Assembly (NCBI RefSeq): GCF_003034965.1
Contig: NZ_PZKE01000002.1
Span: 238,199 to 302,198, forward strand
Length of the DNA stretch: 64,000 nt
DNA from: Fuscovulum blasticum DSM 2131
GTDB lineage: Bacteria; Pseudomonadota; Alphaproteobacteria; Rhodobacterales; Rhodobacteraceae
Direction: 5' to 3'
Both the position numbers and the translations under genes were made by a program. The notes beneath the pieces are model-generated. The model was not told the DNA's origin and ran no database searches. It saw only the letters and a list, made by a program, of their open reading frames with translations. Positions 19,278 through 26,726 of the stretch are shown piece by piece; position 1 is the first letter of the stretch; the number at the start of each line of letters is the position of its first letter.

Positions 19278-20531
19278 ATGACAACACCCGGCCTGCCTGA
19301 ACTGACCCGCACCTTCGCACGCATCGGCTGCCTGTCCTTTGGCGGCCCGGCGGCGCAGATCGCGCTGATGCACCGCGTGGTGCTGGATGAAAAGAAGTGG
19401 GTCTCCGAACAGGAATACCTGCGGGCGCTGTCCTTCTGCATGCTGCTGCCCGGCCCCGAGGCGATGCAGCTTGCCACCTGGATCGGCTGGCGGCTGCATG
19501 GCGGGTTGGGCGGGCTGATCGCGGGCGGGCTGTTCGTGCTGCCCGGCGCGCTGGTGGTGTTGGCGCTGTCAGCACTTTACGCGGGGTTCGGAACGGTGCC
19601 GGCGGTTGCCGCGCTGTTTGCCGGGGTGCAGGCGGCCGTCATCGCCATCGTGATCGAGGCGTTGATCCGGCTGTCACGCCGCGCCCTGCGCGGGCGGGCG
19701 GACCTGATGCTGGCGCTGGCCGCCTTCCTTGGCCTGTTCGTGCTGGCCCTGCCCTTTCCGGTGATCCTGATCGCCGCGGGGCTTTGGGGGTTTTTCCGTT
19801 CCGCCCCGACCACAGCCGCCCCGACCATTGACACCGCCCCGCCCCCCCGCCCGGACACCGCCGCCGGAGTGGCGCTGGCGCTGTGGCTGGTGCCGCTGGC
19901 GTTGGTGCAGGCCTTTGCCCCGGCCCGGCTGGCCGAAATCGCGCTCTATTTCTCGAAGCTGGCCTTGCTGACCTTTGGCGGCGCCTATGCCGTTCTGGCC
20001 TGGATGGCGCAAGAGGTGGTCGAGGTGCGCGGCTGGCTGACGCTGCCGCAGATGATGGACGGCTTGGGTCTGGCCGAAACCACGCCCGGACCGCTGATTC
20101 TGGTTACGGAATTCGTCGGCTACATGGCCGGCCACGGCGCCGGAGGCTGGGCAATGGGACTGGCCGGGGCGGGCATCGCGGTCTGGATGACCTTTGCCCC
20201 GTCCTTCCTGTTCATCTTCGCCGGGGCGCCCTTCATCGAACGGCTGACCCGGATGCCCCGGCTTTCGGGCGCGCTGGCCGCCATCACCGCCGCCGTGGTG
20301 GGGGTGATCGCCAGCCTGTCGCTGTGGTTCGCGCTGCATGTGCTTTTCGGCAGCGTGCAGCGCCTGACCCTTGGCCCGGTCAACATGCCCTGGCCCGATC
20401 TGGCCTCGCTGCAACCGCTGTCGCTGGGGCTGGCGCTGCTGGCGGGCTGGCTGCTGCTGCGCCGGCACTGGCCGCTGCTGGCGGTGCTGGGCCTTTCCGC
20501 CCTGCTTTCCATCATCCTGCGCGCGATCTGA
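19278..20531 (+). CDS. chrA: ChrA family chromate/anion efflux transporter
   Basis: 417 residues, the long-chain form with two homologous CHR halves. Each half begins with the family motif FxxxGxxSFGGPAAQ: residues about 13-25 (FARIGCLSFGGPAAQIALMH) and about 225-240 (FSKLALLTFGGAYAVLAWM). Paired motifs LLPGPEAMQLATWIGW and ETTPGPLILVTEFVGY also match. About ten membrane helices are expected. The family expels chromate and perhaps sulfate-like oxyanions; substrate is not proven by sequence. I start at the ATG at 19278 rather than the in-frame ATG at 19242, which is not conserved. The gene lies just after ssrA. Confidence 0.9.
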   Translation: MTTPGLPELTRTFARIGCLSFGGPAAQIALMHRVVLDEKKWVSEQEYLRALSFCMLLPGPEAMQLATWIGWRLHGGLGGLIAGGLFVLPGALVVLALSALYAGFGTVPAVAALFAGVQAAVIAIVIEALIRLSRRALRGRADLMLALAAFLGLFVLALPFPVILIAAGLWGFFRSAPTTAAPTIDTAPPPRPDTAAGVALALWLVPLALVQAFAPARLAEIALYFSKLALLTFGGAYAVLAWMAQEVVEVRGWLTLPQMMDGLGLAETTPGPLILVTEFVGYMAGHGAGGWAMGLAGAGIAVWMTFAPSFLFIFAGAPFIERLTRMPRLSGALAAITAAVVGVIASLSLWFALHVLFGSVQRLTLGPVNMPWPDLASLQPLSLGLALLAGWLLLRRHWPLLAVLGLSALLSIILRAI

Positions 20532-20616
20532 CGGCGGCGGTGCATCCGCAGGCCGTCGCCCCCTTTCCTTGGCCCGCGAATCCCCTATGCTGGGCCGCAG
20601 CGAAGGGGGACACCGG

Positions 20617-21078
20617 ATGGTCCGCAGCATCGACTATGGCAATCTCATGCATCAGGCCATGCGCGGCCTGATCCAGACCGTTCTGCGCGATGTTGCAGAG
20701 CATGGCCTGCCGGGCGCGCACCACTTCTTCATCACTTTCGACACCACCCACCCGGATGTCGCCATCGCCGACTGGCTGAAGGCACGCTATCCTTCCGAAA
20801 TGACGGTGGTGATCCAGAACTGGTACGAAAACCTGGAAGTCACCGACGACGGCTTCTCGATCACCCTGAATTTCGGCAACAACCCCGAACCGCTGGTCAT
20901 TCCCTTCGATGCGGTCCGCACCTTCGTAGACCCCTCGGTCGAATTTGGCCTGCGCTTCGAAAGCCACGAAGAAGAAGGGGACGAGGACGAGGGCGAAGAA
21001 GGGGATGACGCCGAAGAAACCCCGGTCCCCGTGCACGACGCCGAAATCGTGCGCCTCGACCAGTTCCGCAAGCCCTAG
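20617..21078 (+). CDS. sspB: SspB, ClpXP adaptor for tmRNA-tagged proteins (alphaproteobacterial type)
   Basis: 153 residues. The N-terminal two-thirds form the SspB substrate-binding fold (IDYGNLMHQAMRGLIQTVLRDV, HHFFITFDTTHPDV, YPSEMTVVIQNWYENLEV, IPFDAVRTFVDPSVEFGL). An acidic linker (EEEGDEDEGEEGDDAEET) leads to the C-terminal ClpX-binding tail (AEIVRLDQFRKP), which matches the conserved tail in shape. SspB delivers ssrA-tagged proteins to ClpXP. AAGGGGGA precedes the ATG at 20617. The tmRNA gene that encodes the tag is only about 1.4 kb upstream on the same strand. Confidence 0.93.
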   Translation: MVRSIDYGNLMHQAMRGLIQTVLRDVAEHGLPGAHHFFITFDTTHPDVAIADWLKARYPSEMTVVIQNWYENLEVTDDGFSITLNFGNNPEPLVIPFDAVRTFVDPSVEFGLRFESHEEEGDEDEGEEGDDAEETPVPVHDAEIVRLDQFRKP

Positions 21079-21082
21079 GCCT

Positions 21083-21637
21083 TTGGCCAACGATCTGGAC
21101 CTGTTCCGCCGCCGGCTGCTGCAAAATCCGCGGCAGGTGTCCGCCATTGCCCCCTCGTCGCGGACGCTGGCACGCGCGATGACGCTGGGGCTTGGCCCGC
21201 AATCGGGCCGCGTGGTAGAATTCGGGCCGGGCACCGGCCGGCTGACCGAGGCGATCCTGGCCCGTGGCGTGCCGCCGCAGAATCTGACGCTGTTCGAACT
21301 GGACGAGGAATTCGTCGTCCATCTGAAAAGCCGCTTTCCGGGCGTGACGGTCATCCAGGCCGGGGCACAGACCGCCGCCGATCATGTAGCGCCGGGCGTG
21401 CAGACGGTGATCTCCGGCCTGCCGCTGCTGTCGATGCCGGAAGCGGTGCGCGAAGGCATCGTCGCGGCGGCGTTCCGCGTTCTGGGCCCGCGCGGCACCT
21501 ATGTGCAATTCACCTATGGCAACCGCCCGCCGCTGCCGCCCGAGGTGATTGCCGCCCTTGGCCTGCGGGTGAACAAGGGCCACAAGATCTGGGCCAACCT
21601 GCCCCCGGCCCGCGTCTTCCGCTTTCGCCGGAGCTGA
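21083..21637 (+). CDS. PmtA-like phospholipid N-methyltransferase/SAM-dependent methyltransferase
   Basis: 184 residues from a TTG at 21083, 4 bases after the sspB stop. The sequence follows the Rhizobium/Rhodobacter PmtA pattern: AIAPSSRTLARAM, SAM-binding VVEFGPGTGRLTEAIL, VISGLPLLSMP and YVQFTYG. PmtA enzymes methylate phosphatidylethanolamine stepwise to phosphatidylcholine; related family members instead modify other amines or rRNA, so the substrate is inferred. There is no good Shine-Dalgarno sequence before the TTG, so translation may be coupled to sspB. The frame also runs open inside sspB, and I see no homology there. Confidence 0.75.
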   Translation: MANDLDLFRRRLLQNPRQVSAIAPSSRTLARAMTLGLGPQSGRVVEFGPGTGRLTEAILARGVPPQNLTLFELDEEFVVHLKSRFPGVTVIQAGAQTAADHVAPGVQTVISGLPLLSMPEAVREGIVAAAFRVLGPRGTYVQFTYGNRPPLPPEVIAALGLRVNKGHKIWANLPPARVFRFRRS

Positions 21638-21727
21638 CCGCGAAACCAACGGTATGCGACGGTATGCCGATTGATTTCACCCCGGCGCGGGTCTATTCGG
21701 GCGGCGAGAGTTTGCTGGAGGCACCCG

Positions 21728-23122
21728 ATGACCGCGACCCGCACCGAAACTGACAGCTTTGGCCCGCTGGAGGTTCCCAGCCACAAGTATTGGGGCGCGC
21801 AGACGCAGCGCTCGATCATCAATTTCCCGATCGGCTGGGAAAAGCAGCCGGTGCCGATCATCCGCGCCCTTGGTGTGATCAAGAAAGCCGCCGCCATCGT
21901 GAACGAGGCACAGGGCGACCTGCCGGCAGATCTGTCCCGGGCCATCCAGCAGGCGGCGCAGGAAGTGATCGACGGCAAGTTCGACGACAACTTCCCGCTG
22001 GTGGTCTGGCAGACCGGGTCGGGCACGCAGTCGAACATGAATGCCAACGAGGTGATCTCGAACCGCGCGATCGAGATCATGGGCGGGGTGATGGGCTCGA
22101 AGAAGCCGGTCCATCCGAATGACCATGTGAACATGGGCCAGTCGTCGAACGACACCTTCCCCACCGCCATGCACGTTGCCATCGGCACCCATACGCGCGA
22201 CGTGCTGATCCCCGGCCTTGAAAAGCTGTCCCGCGCACTGTGGGCCAAGGTCGAGGAGTTCAAGGACATCATCAAGATCGGCCGCACCCATACGCAGGAC
22301 GCCACGCCGCTGACGCTGGGCCAGGAATTCAGCGGCTATGCCACCCAGGTTGACCGCGGCATCGAACGGGTCAAGCTGGCCTTGCCTCATATCTACGAAC
22401 TGGCGCAGGGCGGTACCGCCGTGGGCACCGGGCTGAACACCCGCAAGGGTTATGACGCGCGCGTGGCGGCGGAAATCGCCGCGATCACCGGCCTGCCCTT
22501 CGTCACTGCCCCCAACAAGTTCGAGGCGCTGGCCGCCCATGACGCGATGGTGTTCTACTCGGGCGCGCTGAAGACAGTGGCGGCGGCGCTGTTCAAGATC
22601 GCCAACGACCTGCGGCTTTTGGGGTCCGGCCCCCGCTCGGGCTTGGGCGAGCTGATCCTGCCGGAAAACGAACCCGGCTCCAGCATCATGCCGGGCAAGG
22701 TGAACCCGACCCAGGCCGAGGCGCTGACCATGGTCTGCGCCCATGTCATGGGCAACGATGCGGCCGTGGGCTTTGCCGGCAGCCAGGGCCATTTCGAACT
22801 GAACGTCTACAACCCGATGATGAGCTACAATGTGCTGCAATCGATCCAGCTTCTGGGGGATGCGGCCAGCTCGTTCACCGACAACATGGTCGTGGGCACC
22901 AAGGCCAATGTGGCCCGGATCGAGAAGCTGATGAAGGAAAGCCTGATGCTGGTGACGGCGCTGGCGCCGACCATCGGCTATGATGCCGCGACCAAGGTCG
23001 CCAAGACCGCGCACAAGAACGGCACCACCCTGCGCGAAGAGGCGATTGCCCTTGGCTATGTCGATGGCGAAACCTTCGACCGCATCGTCCGGCCGGAAGA
23101 CATGATTGGCCCCAAGGACTGA
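21728..23122 (+). CDS. fumC: Class II fumarate hydratase
   Basis: 464 residues, the usual class II length. Motifs in order: [12 protein letters not shown] at the N-terminus, [44 protein letters not shown] and the superfamily signature [15 protein letters not shown], which carries the catalytic serine loop. It converts fumarate to malate in the TCA cycle without iron. The ATG at 21728 has GGAGG just upstream (21717-21721). The next gene begins 3 bases after the stop. Confidence 0.97.
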   Translation: MTATRTETDSFGPLEVPSHKYWGAQTQRSIINFPIGWEKQPVPIIRALGVIKKAAAIVNEAQGDLPADLSRAIQQAAQEVIDGKFDDNFPLVVWQTGSGTQSNMNANEVISNRAIEIMGGVMGSKKPVHPNDHVNMGQSSNDTFPTAMHVAIGTHTRDVLIPGLEKLSRALWAKVEEFKDIIKIGRTHTQDATPLTLGQEFSGYATQVDRGIERVKLALPHIYELAQGGTAVGTGLNTRKGYDARVAAEIAAITGLPFVTAPNKFEALAAHDAMVFYSGALKTVAAALFKIANDLRLLGSGPRSGLGELILPENEPGSSIMPGKVNPTQAEALTMVCAHVMGNDAAVGFAGSQGHFELNVYNPMMSYNVLQSIQLLGDAASSFTDNMVVGTKANVARIEKLMKESLMLVTALAPTIGYDAATKVAKTAHKNGTTLREEAIALGYVDGETFDRIVRPEDMIGPKD

Positions 23123-23124
23123 CC

Positions 23125-23304
23125 ATGGCCGAGATCGTCAACCTTCGCAGTGCGAAAAAGCAGGCGGCCCGCAAGGCCGCCCGCGCGAAGGGCGACGAGA
23201 ACGCCGCGAAGTTCGGCCGCAGCAAGGCTGAGCGCGAGCTGGAGAAGGCGCGGGCGGAAAAGGCCGCCCGCGACCACGACGGCCACCGCCGCGATACGGG
23301 CTGA
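23125..23304 (+). CDS. DUF4169 small basic protein
   Basis: 59 residues, begins MAEIVNLRSAKKQAARKAA and is rich in Lys, Arg, Ala and Glu, ending RDHDGHRRDTG. This matches the DUF4169 family found after fumC in Rhodobacterales. A single highly charged helix is likely. The ATG is 3 bases after the fumC stop, so it is translated from the same message. Function unknown. Confidence 0.85.
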   Translation: MAEIVNLRSAKKQAARKAARAKGDENAAKFGRSKAERELEKARAEKAARDHDGHRRDTG

Positions 23305-23362
23305 TCGGGGATTAACCGGAGATTAACCCTCATTGCCCGATCCTCCGGTGCAGGAGGTGGCT

Positions 23363-23581
23363 ATGAAGGATCTGCCCGGGTATCTCAGCCCCGAACATTG
23401 GATCGCGCATCTGTTTTCGTCGCAGGCGGCGCGCGAGGGCGGCGTCATTCGCCGCAAGCTGCGGGATGTCGGGCGTGAGGCATTTCTGGCCGAGATGCGA
23501 CGGCGCGGCTTTCCGGTTGTGGAAAACGCCGGCCAGTTCGTGATCTTCTGCAATCGCGAACCGATCCGCCGTGTCGCCTGA
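23363..23581 (+). CDS. Small conserved protein of unknown function (72 residues)
   Basis: Starts at the ATG at 23363, with CAGGAGG 5 bases upstream: MKDLPGYLSPEHWIAHLFSS, then a basic segment GGVIRRKLRDVGREAFLAEM and NAGQFVIFCNREPIRR. Homologues in Rhodobacterales are sometimes labelled as a phosphoribosylanthranilate isomerase, but it is far too short to form that TIM barrel, so the label is wrong. The compact basic fold could bind nucleic acid; this is a guess. The stop codon lies inside the first hairpin of the dispersed repeat. Confidence 0.7.
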   Translation: MKDLPGYLSPEHWIAHLFSSQAAREGGVIRRKLRDVGREAFLAEMRRRGFPVVENAGQFVIFCNREPIRRVA

Positions 23582-23650
23582 CGCGATTTCTTCAAAGAAA
23601 TCGCGTCGGAGCCTTTGAAGGGTCCGGCCCGGAGTTTTCAAAAACTCCGG
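23580..23650. repeat. Cluster of three hairpins; carries copy A of a dispersed 43-base repeat
   Basis: The first hairpin is a perfect inverted repeat of 13 bases per arm (GACGCGATTTCTT, loop CA, AAGAAATCGCGTC; 23580-23607). The middle one is GGAGCCTT/AAGGGTCC with one mismatch. The third is CCGGAGTTTT, loop CA, AAAACTCCGG (23629-23650). Bases 23585-23627 align without gaps to 27836-27878. It probably ends the fumC transcript. Confidence 0.75.
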
Positions 23651-23687
23651 TGGCTTCAACGCTGCCGCAGGGCTAGATTTCGTCCCC

Positions 23688-23906
23688 ATGACCACCCGCC
23701 CCGCGAAACATTCCCTCACCCTGCACGGCCATCGCACCAGCGTCTCGCTGGAGCCCGAGTTCTGGGAGGCCTTCCGCGACATTGCCGCCCTGCGGGACCT
23801 GTCGGTGAACCAGCTTGCGTCCGAAATCGACGCCGCGCGTCGCGGAGAGGAGGGCCTTGCCTCGGCGATCCGGGTCTTCTGCCTGAAACATCATCAGGGC
23901 ACCTGA
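23688..23906 (+). CDS. Ribbon-helix-helix domain protein
   Basis: 72 residues: HSLTLHGHRTSVSLEPEFWEAFRDIAALRDLSVNQLASEID. The beta strand (RTSVSL) followed by two helices is the RHH_4/Arc-like pattern seen in Rhodobacterales proteins of this size. A DNA-binding regulator is inferred; targets are unknown. The gene sits after the hairpin cluster and 19 bases before the alcohol dehydrogenase gene, so the two may be co-transcribed. Confidence 0.75.
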   Translation: MTTRPAKHSLTLHGHRTSVSLEPEFWEAFRDIAALRDLSVNQLASEIDAARRGEEGLASAIRVFCLKHHQGT

Positions 23907-23925
23907 CAGCCGGAAGGGAACATCC

Positions 23926-24963
23926 ATGCGCGCCGCCGTCCTTCGCGCCTATCGCGCCCCCCTGTCGCTGGAAACCGTCGCAGACCCGGTCTGCGAAGCC
24001 GATGGCGTGGTGCTGAAGGTGCTGGCCTGCGGCATCTGCCGATCTGACTGGCACGGCTGGGTGGGCGAACACCCCAAGGTGCGCCCGGGCGACATTCCCG
24101 GCCATGAGTACTGCGGCGAGGTGATCGAAGCCGGGCCGCTGGCAAAATGGCGCCCCGGCGACCGGGTGATCGCGCCCTTCATCCTGGCCTGCGGCGACTG
24201 CCCCGACTGCCGCTCGGGCCAGACCACAACCTGTCGCAGCCAGCGCGTGCCGGGCTTTGGCGACAGGGGGGCCTGGGCCGAATATGTCTCAGTGCCCCAT
24301 GCCCACAACCTGACCCGCCTGCCCGACAGCCTGTCGCCCGCGCTGGCCGCGGGCTTGGGCTGCCGTGTCACCACCGCCTATCACGGCCTGACCGGCCGCG
24401 CCGCCTTGCAGGCGGGCGAATGGCTGGCGGTGCATGGCACGGGCGGAATCGGCCTGTCCTGCCTGCTGCTGGGGCAGGCACTTGGCGCGCGGGTCATCGT
24501 CGTTGACGTGGTGCCGGAAAAGCTGGCCCATGCGCGGGCGCTGGGGGCCGAACATGCGCTGGATGCGCGTCAGGGCGATGTGGCGGCGCAGATCGTGGAA
24601 CTGACCGGCGGCGGCGCCCATGTCAGCGTCGAGGCGCTGGGGATCGAAGCCACCGCCAATGCCTCGCTGCGCTGTCTGCGCCCTCTGGGCCGGCATGTGC
24701 AGGTGGGCCTGCCGGTCGGCCATACCGCCACCATGCAGATCGACATGAACGCCCTTTACATGCGGCAGTTGTCGGTGTTCGGCACCCGGGGGATGCCGGC
24801 TTGGCGCTACCCCTCGCTGTTGTCGCTGATCGAGACCGGGCGAGTGGACGTATCCCCCATCGTCGCCCGCACCGTGGCCCTGTCGCAGGCCACCGGCGAG
24901 TTGCGCGCCTTCGACGGCCCCACCGCCCCCGGCGTTGCCGTCATCACCGATTTCGCCGCCTAG
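23926..24963 (+). CDS. Zinc-dependent alcohol dehydrogenase family protein
   Basis: 345 residues. Catalytic zinc ligands are CGICRSDWHGW (Cys near 38) and GHEYCGEV (His-Glu). Structural zinc ligands are in CGDCPDCRSGQTTTC, four cysteines. The Rossmann motif HGTGGIGLSCLLLGQALGARV is near residue 165. MDR-family enzymes oxidise alcohols or polyols with NAD(P); the substrate is unknown. The stop overlaps the convergent DUF1638 stop region by 4 bases. An RHH gene lies just upstream. Confidence 0.9.
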   Translation: MRAAVLRAYRAPLSLETVADPVCEADGVVLKVLACGICRSDWHGWVGEHPKVRPGDIPGHEYCGEVIEAGPLAKWRPGDRVIAPFILACGDCPDCRSGQTTTCRSQRVPGFGDRGAWAEYVSVPHAHNLTRLPDSLSPALAAGLGCRVTTAYHGLTGRAALQAGEWLAVHGTGGIGLSCLLLGQALGARVIVVDVVPEKLAHARALGAEHALDARQGDVAAQIVELTGGGAHVSVEALGIEATANASLRCLRPLGRHVQVGLPVGHTATMQIDMNALYMRQLSVFGTRGMPAWRYPSLLSLIETGRVDVSPIVARTVALSQATGELRAFDGPTAPGVAVITDFAA

Positions 24964-25604
24964 CCGGCCACCCGCGCCAGCACCGGTACCAGATCGCCAT
25001 AGCCGGTGAAGCGCCGCTCATAGGCCAGCCCCAGACGGGCGGCGCAGTCCTGCGCCCTGGCATCCAGCGCCGGGTCATTGGTCTGGGCCTGATAGACCAG
25101 CTTGGTGTAATTGCCGAACATCATGTCCCGCAGTTCCGGGTGCCGGTCCAGCCCCATTGGGCGCCAGACGAAGGCATCAAACTGGCGCACCAGAAAATCG
25201 GTCAGGTAAAATGCGGTGATTTCGCTTTCGGAATGGCGGGCGAAGACCTCATTCCCTTCAAAAAACGAATAACAGTGCGGGCCTTCGACCATTTCGACGC
25301 CCAGTTCCCTGCACTTTTCGAACAATTGACCGCCAGTCCCGCAATCTGCGTAGACCACGAAGATCTGTTCGTAATCCGCGCGCCGGTCCCGCACCACCGC
25401 CTCAACCGCCGTCACAATCCGGTCCGGCCAGAGGTGCAGGTTGGCGGGCAGGCATTGCAGATCAAGGTGCGTCCAGCCGTTCGCCGCGCGGACGTCCAGA
25501 ATCTCACGCGCCAACGCGCCACAGGCCACCAGCAGGATGCGCCCCTGCCGCGCTTCGGCCAGCCCGTCCTGCGTCAGCGTCTCGTCGGGTGGCGTCAGCG
25601 CCAC
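24960..25604 (-). CDS. DUF1638 family protein, corrinoid methyl-transfer associated
   Basis: 214 residues from a GTG at 25604. Recognisable DUF1638 blocks are ILLVACGALAREI, LDLQCLPANLHLWPDRI, IFVVYADCGTGGQL, EMVEGPHCYSFFEGNE and FTGYGDLVPVL; conserved Cys residues (ACGA, CLPA, DCGTGG, HCYSF) are suggestive of metal or cofactor binding. The family is of unknown activity but occurs next to corrinoid methyltransferase genes, as here (B12-binding protein 250 bases away, same strand). A helper role in corrinoid methyl transfer is therefore inferred. Its start overlaps the small membrane-protein gene by 10 bases. Confidence 0.85.
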   Translation of the reverse strand: MALTPPDETLTQDGLAEARQGRILLVACGALAREILDVRAANGWTHLDLQCLPANLHLWPDRIVTAVEAVVRDRRADYEQIFVVYADCGTGGQLFEKCRELGVEMVEGPHCYSFFEGNEVFARHSESEITAFYLTDFLVRQFDAFVWRPMGLDRHPELRDMMFGNYTKLVYQAQTNDPALDARAQDCAARLGLAYERRFTGYGDLVPVLARVAG

Positions 25605-25750
25605 TGACGCGCCCCGACGATCAGGCTACCGACCAGCGTGGCGAAGGCAGCGGCCGCAAGCGGGGCCTTGACCCAGACCAGCAACAAAATGGTCAGACCA
25701 GCGGCCAGAATGACCAGCGCCAGAAGACCAAGGAAATGAGTGAGTGGCAT
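25595..25750 (-). CDS. 51-residue predicted membrane protein
   Basis: Reads MPLTHFLGLLALVILAAGLT followed by a second hydrophobic stretch (APLAAAAFATLVGSLIVGA) and ends ARQWR. Two short membrane helices are expected. It overlaps the DUF1638 start by 10 bases and is upstream of it on the same strand, so coupling is likely. The reverse-strand sequence GGGCGAGATC precedes the ATG. No family is recognised. Confidence 0.5.
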   Translation of the reverse strand: MPLTHFLGLLALVILAAGLTILLLVWVKAPLAAAAFATLVGSLIVGARQWR

Positions 25751-25810
25751 GATCTCGCCCTCCGTTCCTTCAATCTGGTCCTTCTTCGGACCGATTCCAA
25801 GTCACGAATG

Positions 25811-25836
25811 AAAGAGGCCCCGGAAATACCGGGGCC
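25811..25836 (-). terminator. Rho-independent terminator of the corrinoid protein gene
   Basis: On the minus strand GGCCCCGG, loop TATTT, CCGGGGCC is followed by TCTTTCATT. It lies 22 bases past the stop codon. It separates the corrinoid gene from the small membrane protein/DUF1638 pair. Confidence 0.85.
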
Positions 25837-25857
25837 GCCTTGGAAATTTCGTCTGGC

Positions 25858-26556
25858 TCAGCCGTTGAGCTGGTTGTGCTTGCGGCTGACCAGCGTCTTG
25901 GCGGTTTCCACGGCCACGGCCGCATCGCGGCAATAGGCATCGGCCCCGATGGCGCGGCTGAACTCTTCGTTCAGGGGCGCACCGCCGACCAGCACGATAT
26001 AGTCTTCGCGCATCCCCTTTTCCTTCAGCGTGTCGATCACGACCTTCATGTAGGGCATGGTCGTGGTCAGCAGCGCCGACATGCCCAGAATGTCGGGCTT
26101 TTCGCTGTCCAGCGCGTCCAGGTATTTCTCGACGGCATTGTTGATGCCCAGGTCCACAACTTCGAACCCGGCGCCTTCCATCATCATCGCGACAAGGTTC
26201 TTGCCGATGTCGTGGATGTCGCCCTTGACGGTGCCGATCACCATCTTGCCCATCCGCGGCGCGCCGGTTTCGGCCAGAAGCGGCTTCAGGATGGTCATCC
26301 CCGCCTTCATGGCATTGGCCGACAGCAGAACTTCCGGCACGAACAGGATGCCGTCGCGGAAATCGTCGCCGACGATCTTCATGCCGGCAACCAGCGCCTT
26401 GGTCAGCACGTCATAGGGCGTCCAGCCGCGTTCCAGCAGGATGTTGGTACCGTCCTCGATTTCTTCCTTCAGGCCGTCGTAAAGATCGTCATGCATCTGC
26501 AGGACAAGCTCGTCGTCCGAGAGTTCGGAGAGGATGATTTCTTCGTCGTCGGCCAT
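25858..26556 (-). CDS. Corrinoid (B12-binding) methyl-transfer protein
   Basis: 232 residues. The N-terminal four-helix cap domain covers about residues 20-95 and the C-terminal Rossmann-like B12 domain begins near 103. The cobalt-ligand motif D-x-H-x-x-G is at Asp113, His115 and Gly118 (VKGDIHDIGKNLV), followed by GMSALLTTTMPYM and VGGAPLNEEF. Such proteins (MtbC/MttC/MetH-module type) shuttle methyl groups between a donor methyltransferase and an acceptor such as homocysteine or tetrahydrofolate. I use the ATG at 26556 with GGAG upstream; an alternative is 30 bases earlier. A homocysteine S-methyltransferase lies 1.3 kb away on the same strand, so a joint methyl-transfer role is likely. Confidence 0.93.
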   Translation of the reverse strand: MADDEEIILSELSDDELVLQMHDDLYDGLKEEIEDGTNILLERGWTPYDVLTKALVAGMKIVGDDFRDGILFVPEVLLSANAMKAGMTILKPLLAETGAPRMGKMVIGTVKGDIHDIGKNLVAMMMEGAGFEVVDLGINNAVEKYLDALDSEKPDILGMSALLTTTMPYMKVVIDTLKEKGMREDYIVLVGGAPLNEEFSRAIGADAYCRDAAVAVETAKTLVSRKHNQLNG

Positions 26557-26690
26557 GGGGCACTCCGGGGTGTCGGTCTCTGCCATTGTGCATGCGGCGA
26601 AAGCGCCTCTTGCACTTCTCAGTAAGCGACATGCGCCGGATGAAAGCCGACAGCAAGCGGAAAAGCGGGGCCAGGGTGCAAAGCCGGACC

Positions 26691-26720
26691 TTGGCAAATG
26701 TTCGCTTTTTGTTCTATAAT
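26691..26720 (+). promoter_or_regulatory. Strong sigma-70-type promoter of the radical-SAM gene
   Basis: TTGGCA (26691-26696), 18-base spacer, perfect TATAAT (26715-26720). The expected start is near 26727, which is the A of the ATG, so the transcript may be leaderless; no Shine-Dalgarno sequence is present. Confidence 0.75.
26700..26714 (+). promoter_or_regulatory. LexA-type SOS box GTTC-N7-GTTC
   Basis: GTTCGCTTTTTGTTC is an exact match to the direct-repeat operator GTTC-N7-GTTC recognised by alphaproteobacterial LexA. It fills the spacer between the -35 and -10 boxes, an ideal place for repression. Confidence 0.75.
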
Positions 26721-26726
26721 GCCGCC

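Noticed and set aside
23363..23581. Phosphoribosylanthranilate isomerase label
   Set aside because: At 72 residues it is a third of the size of the enzyme and lacks its motifs.
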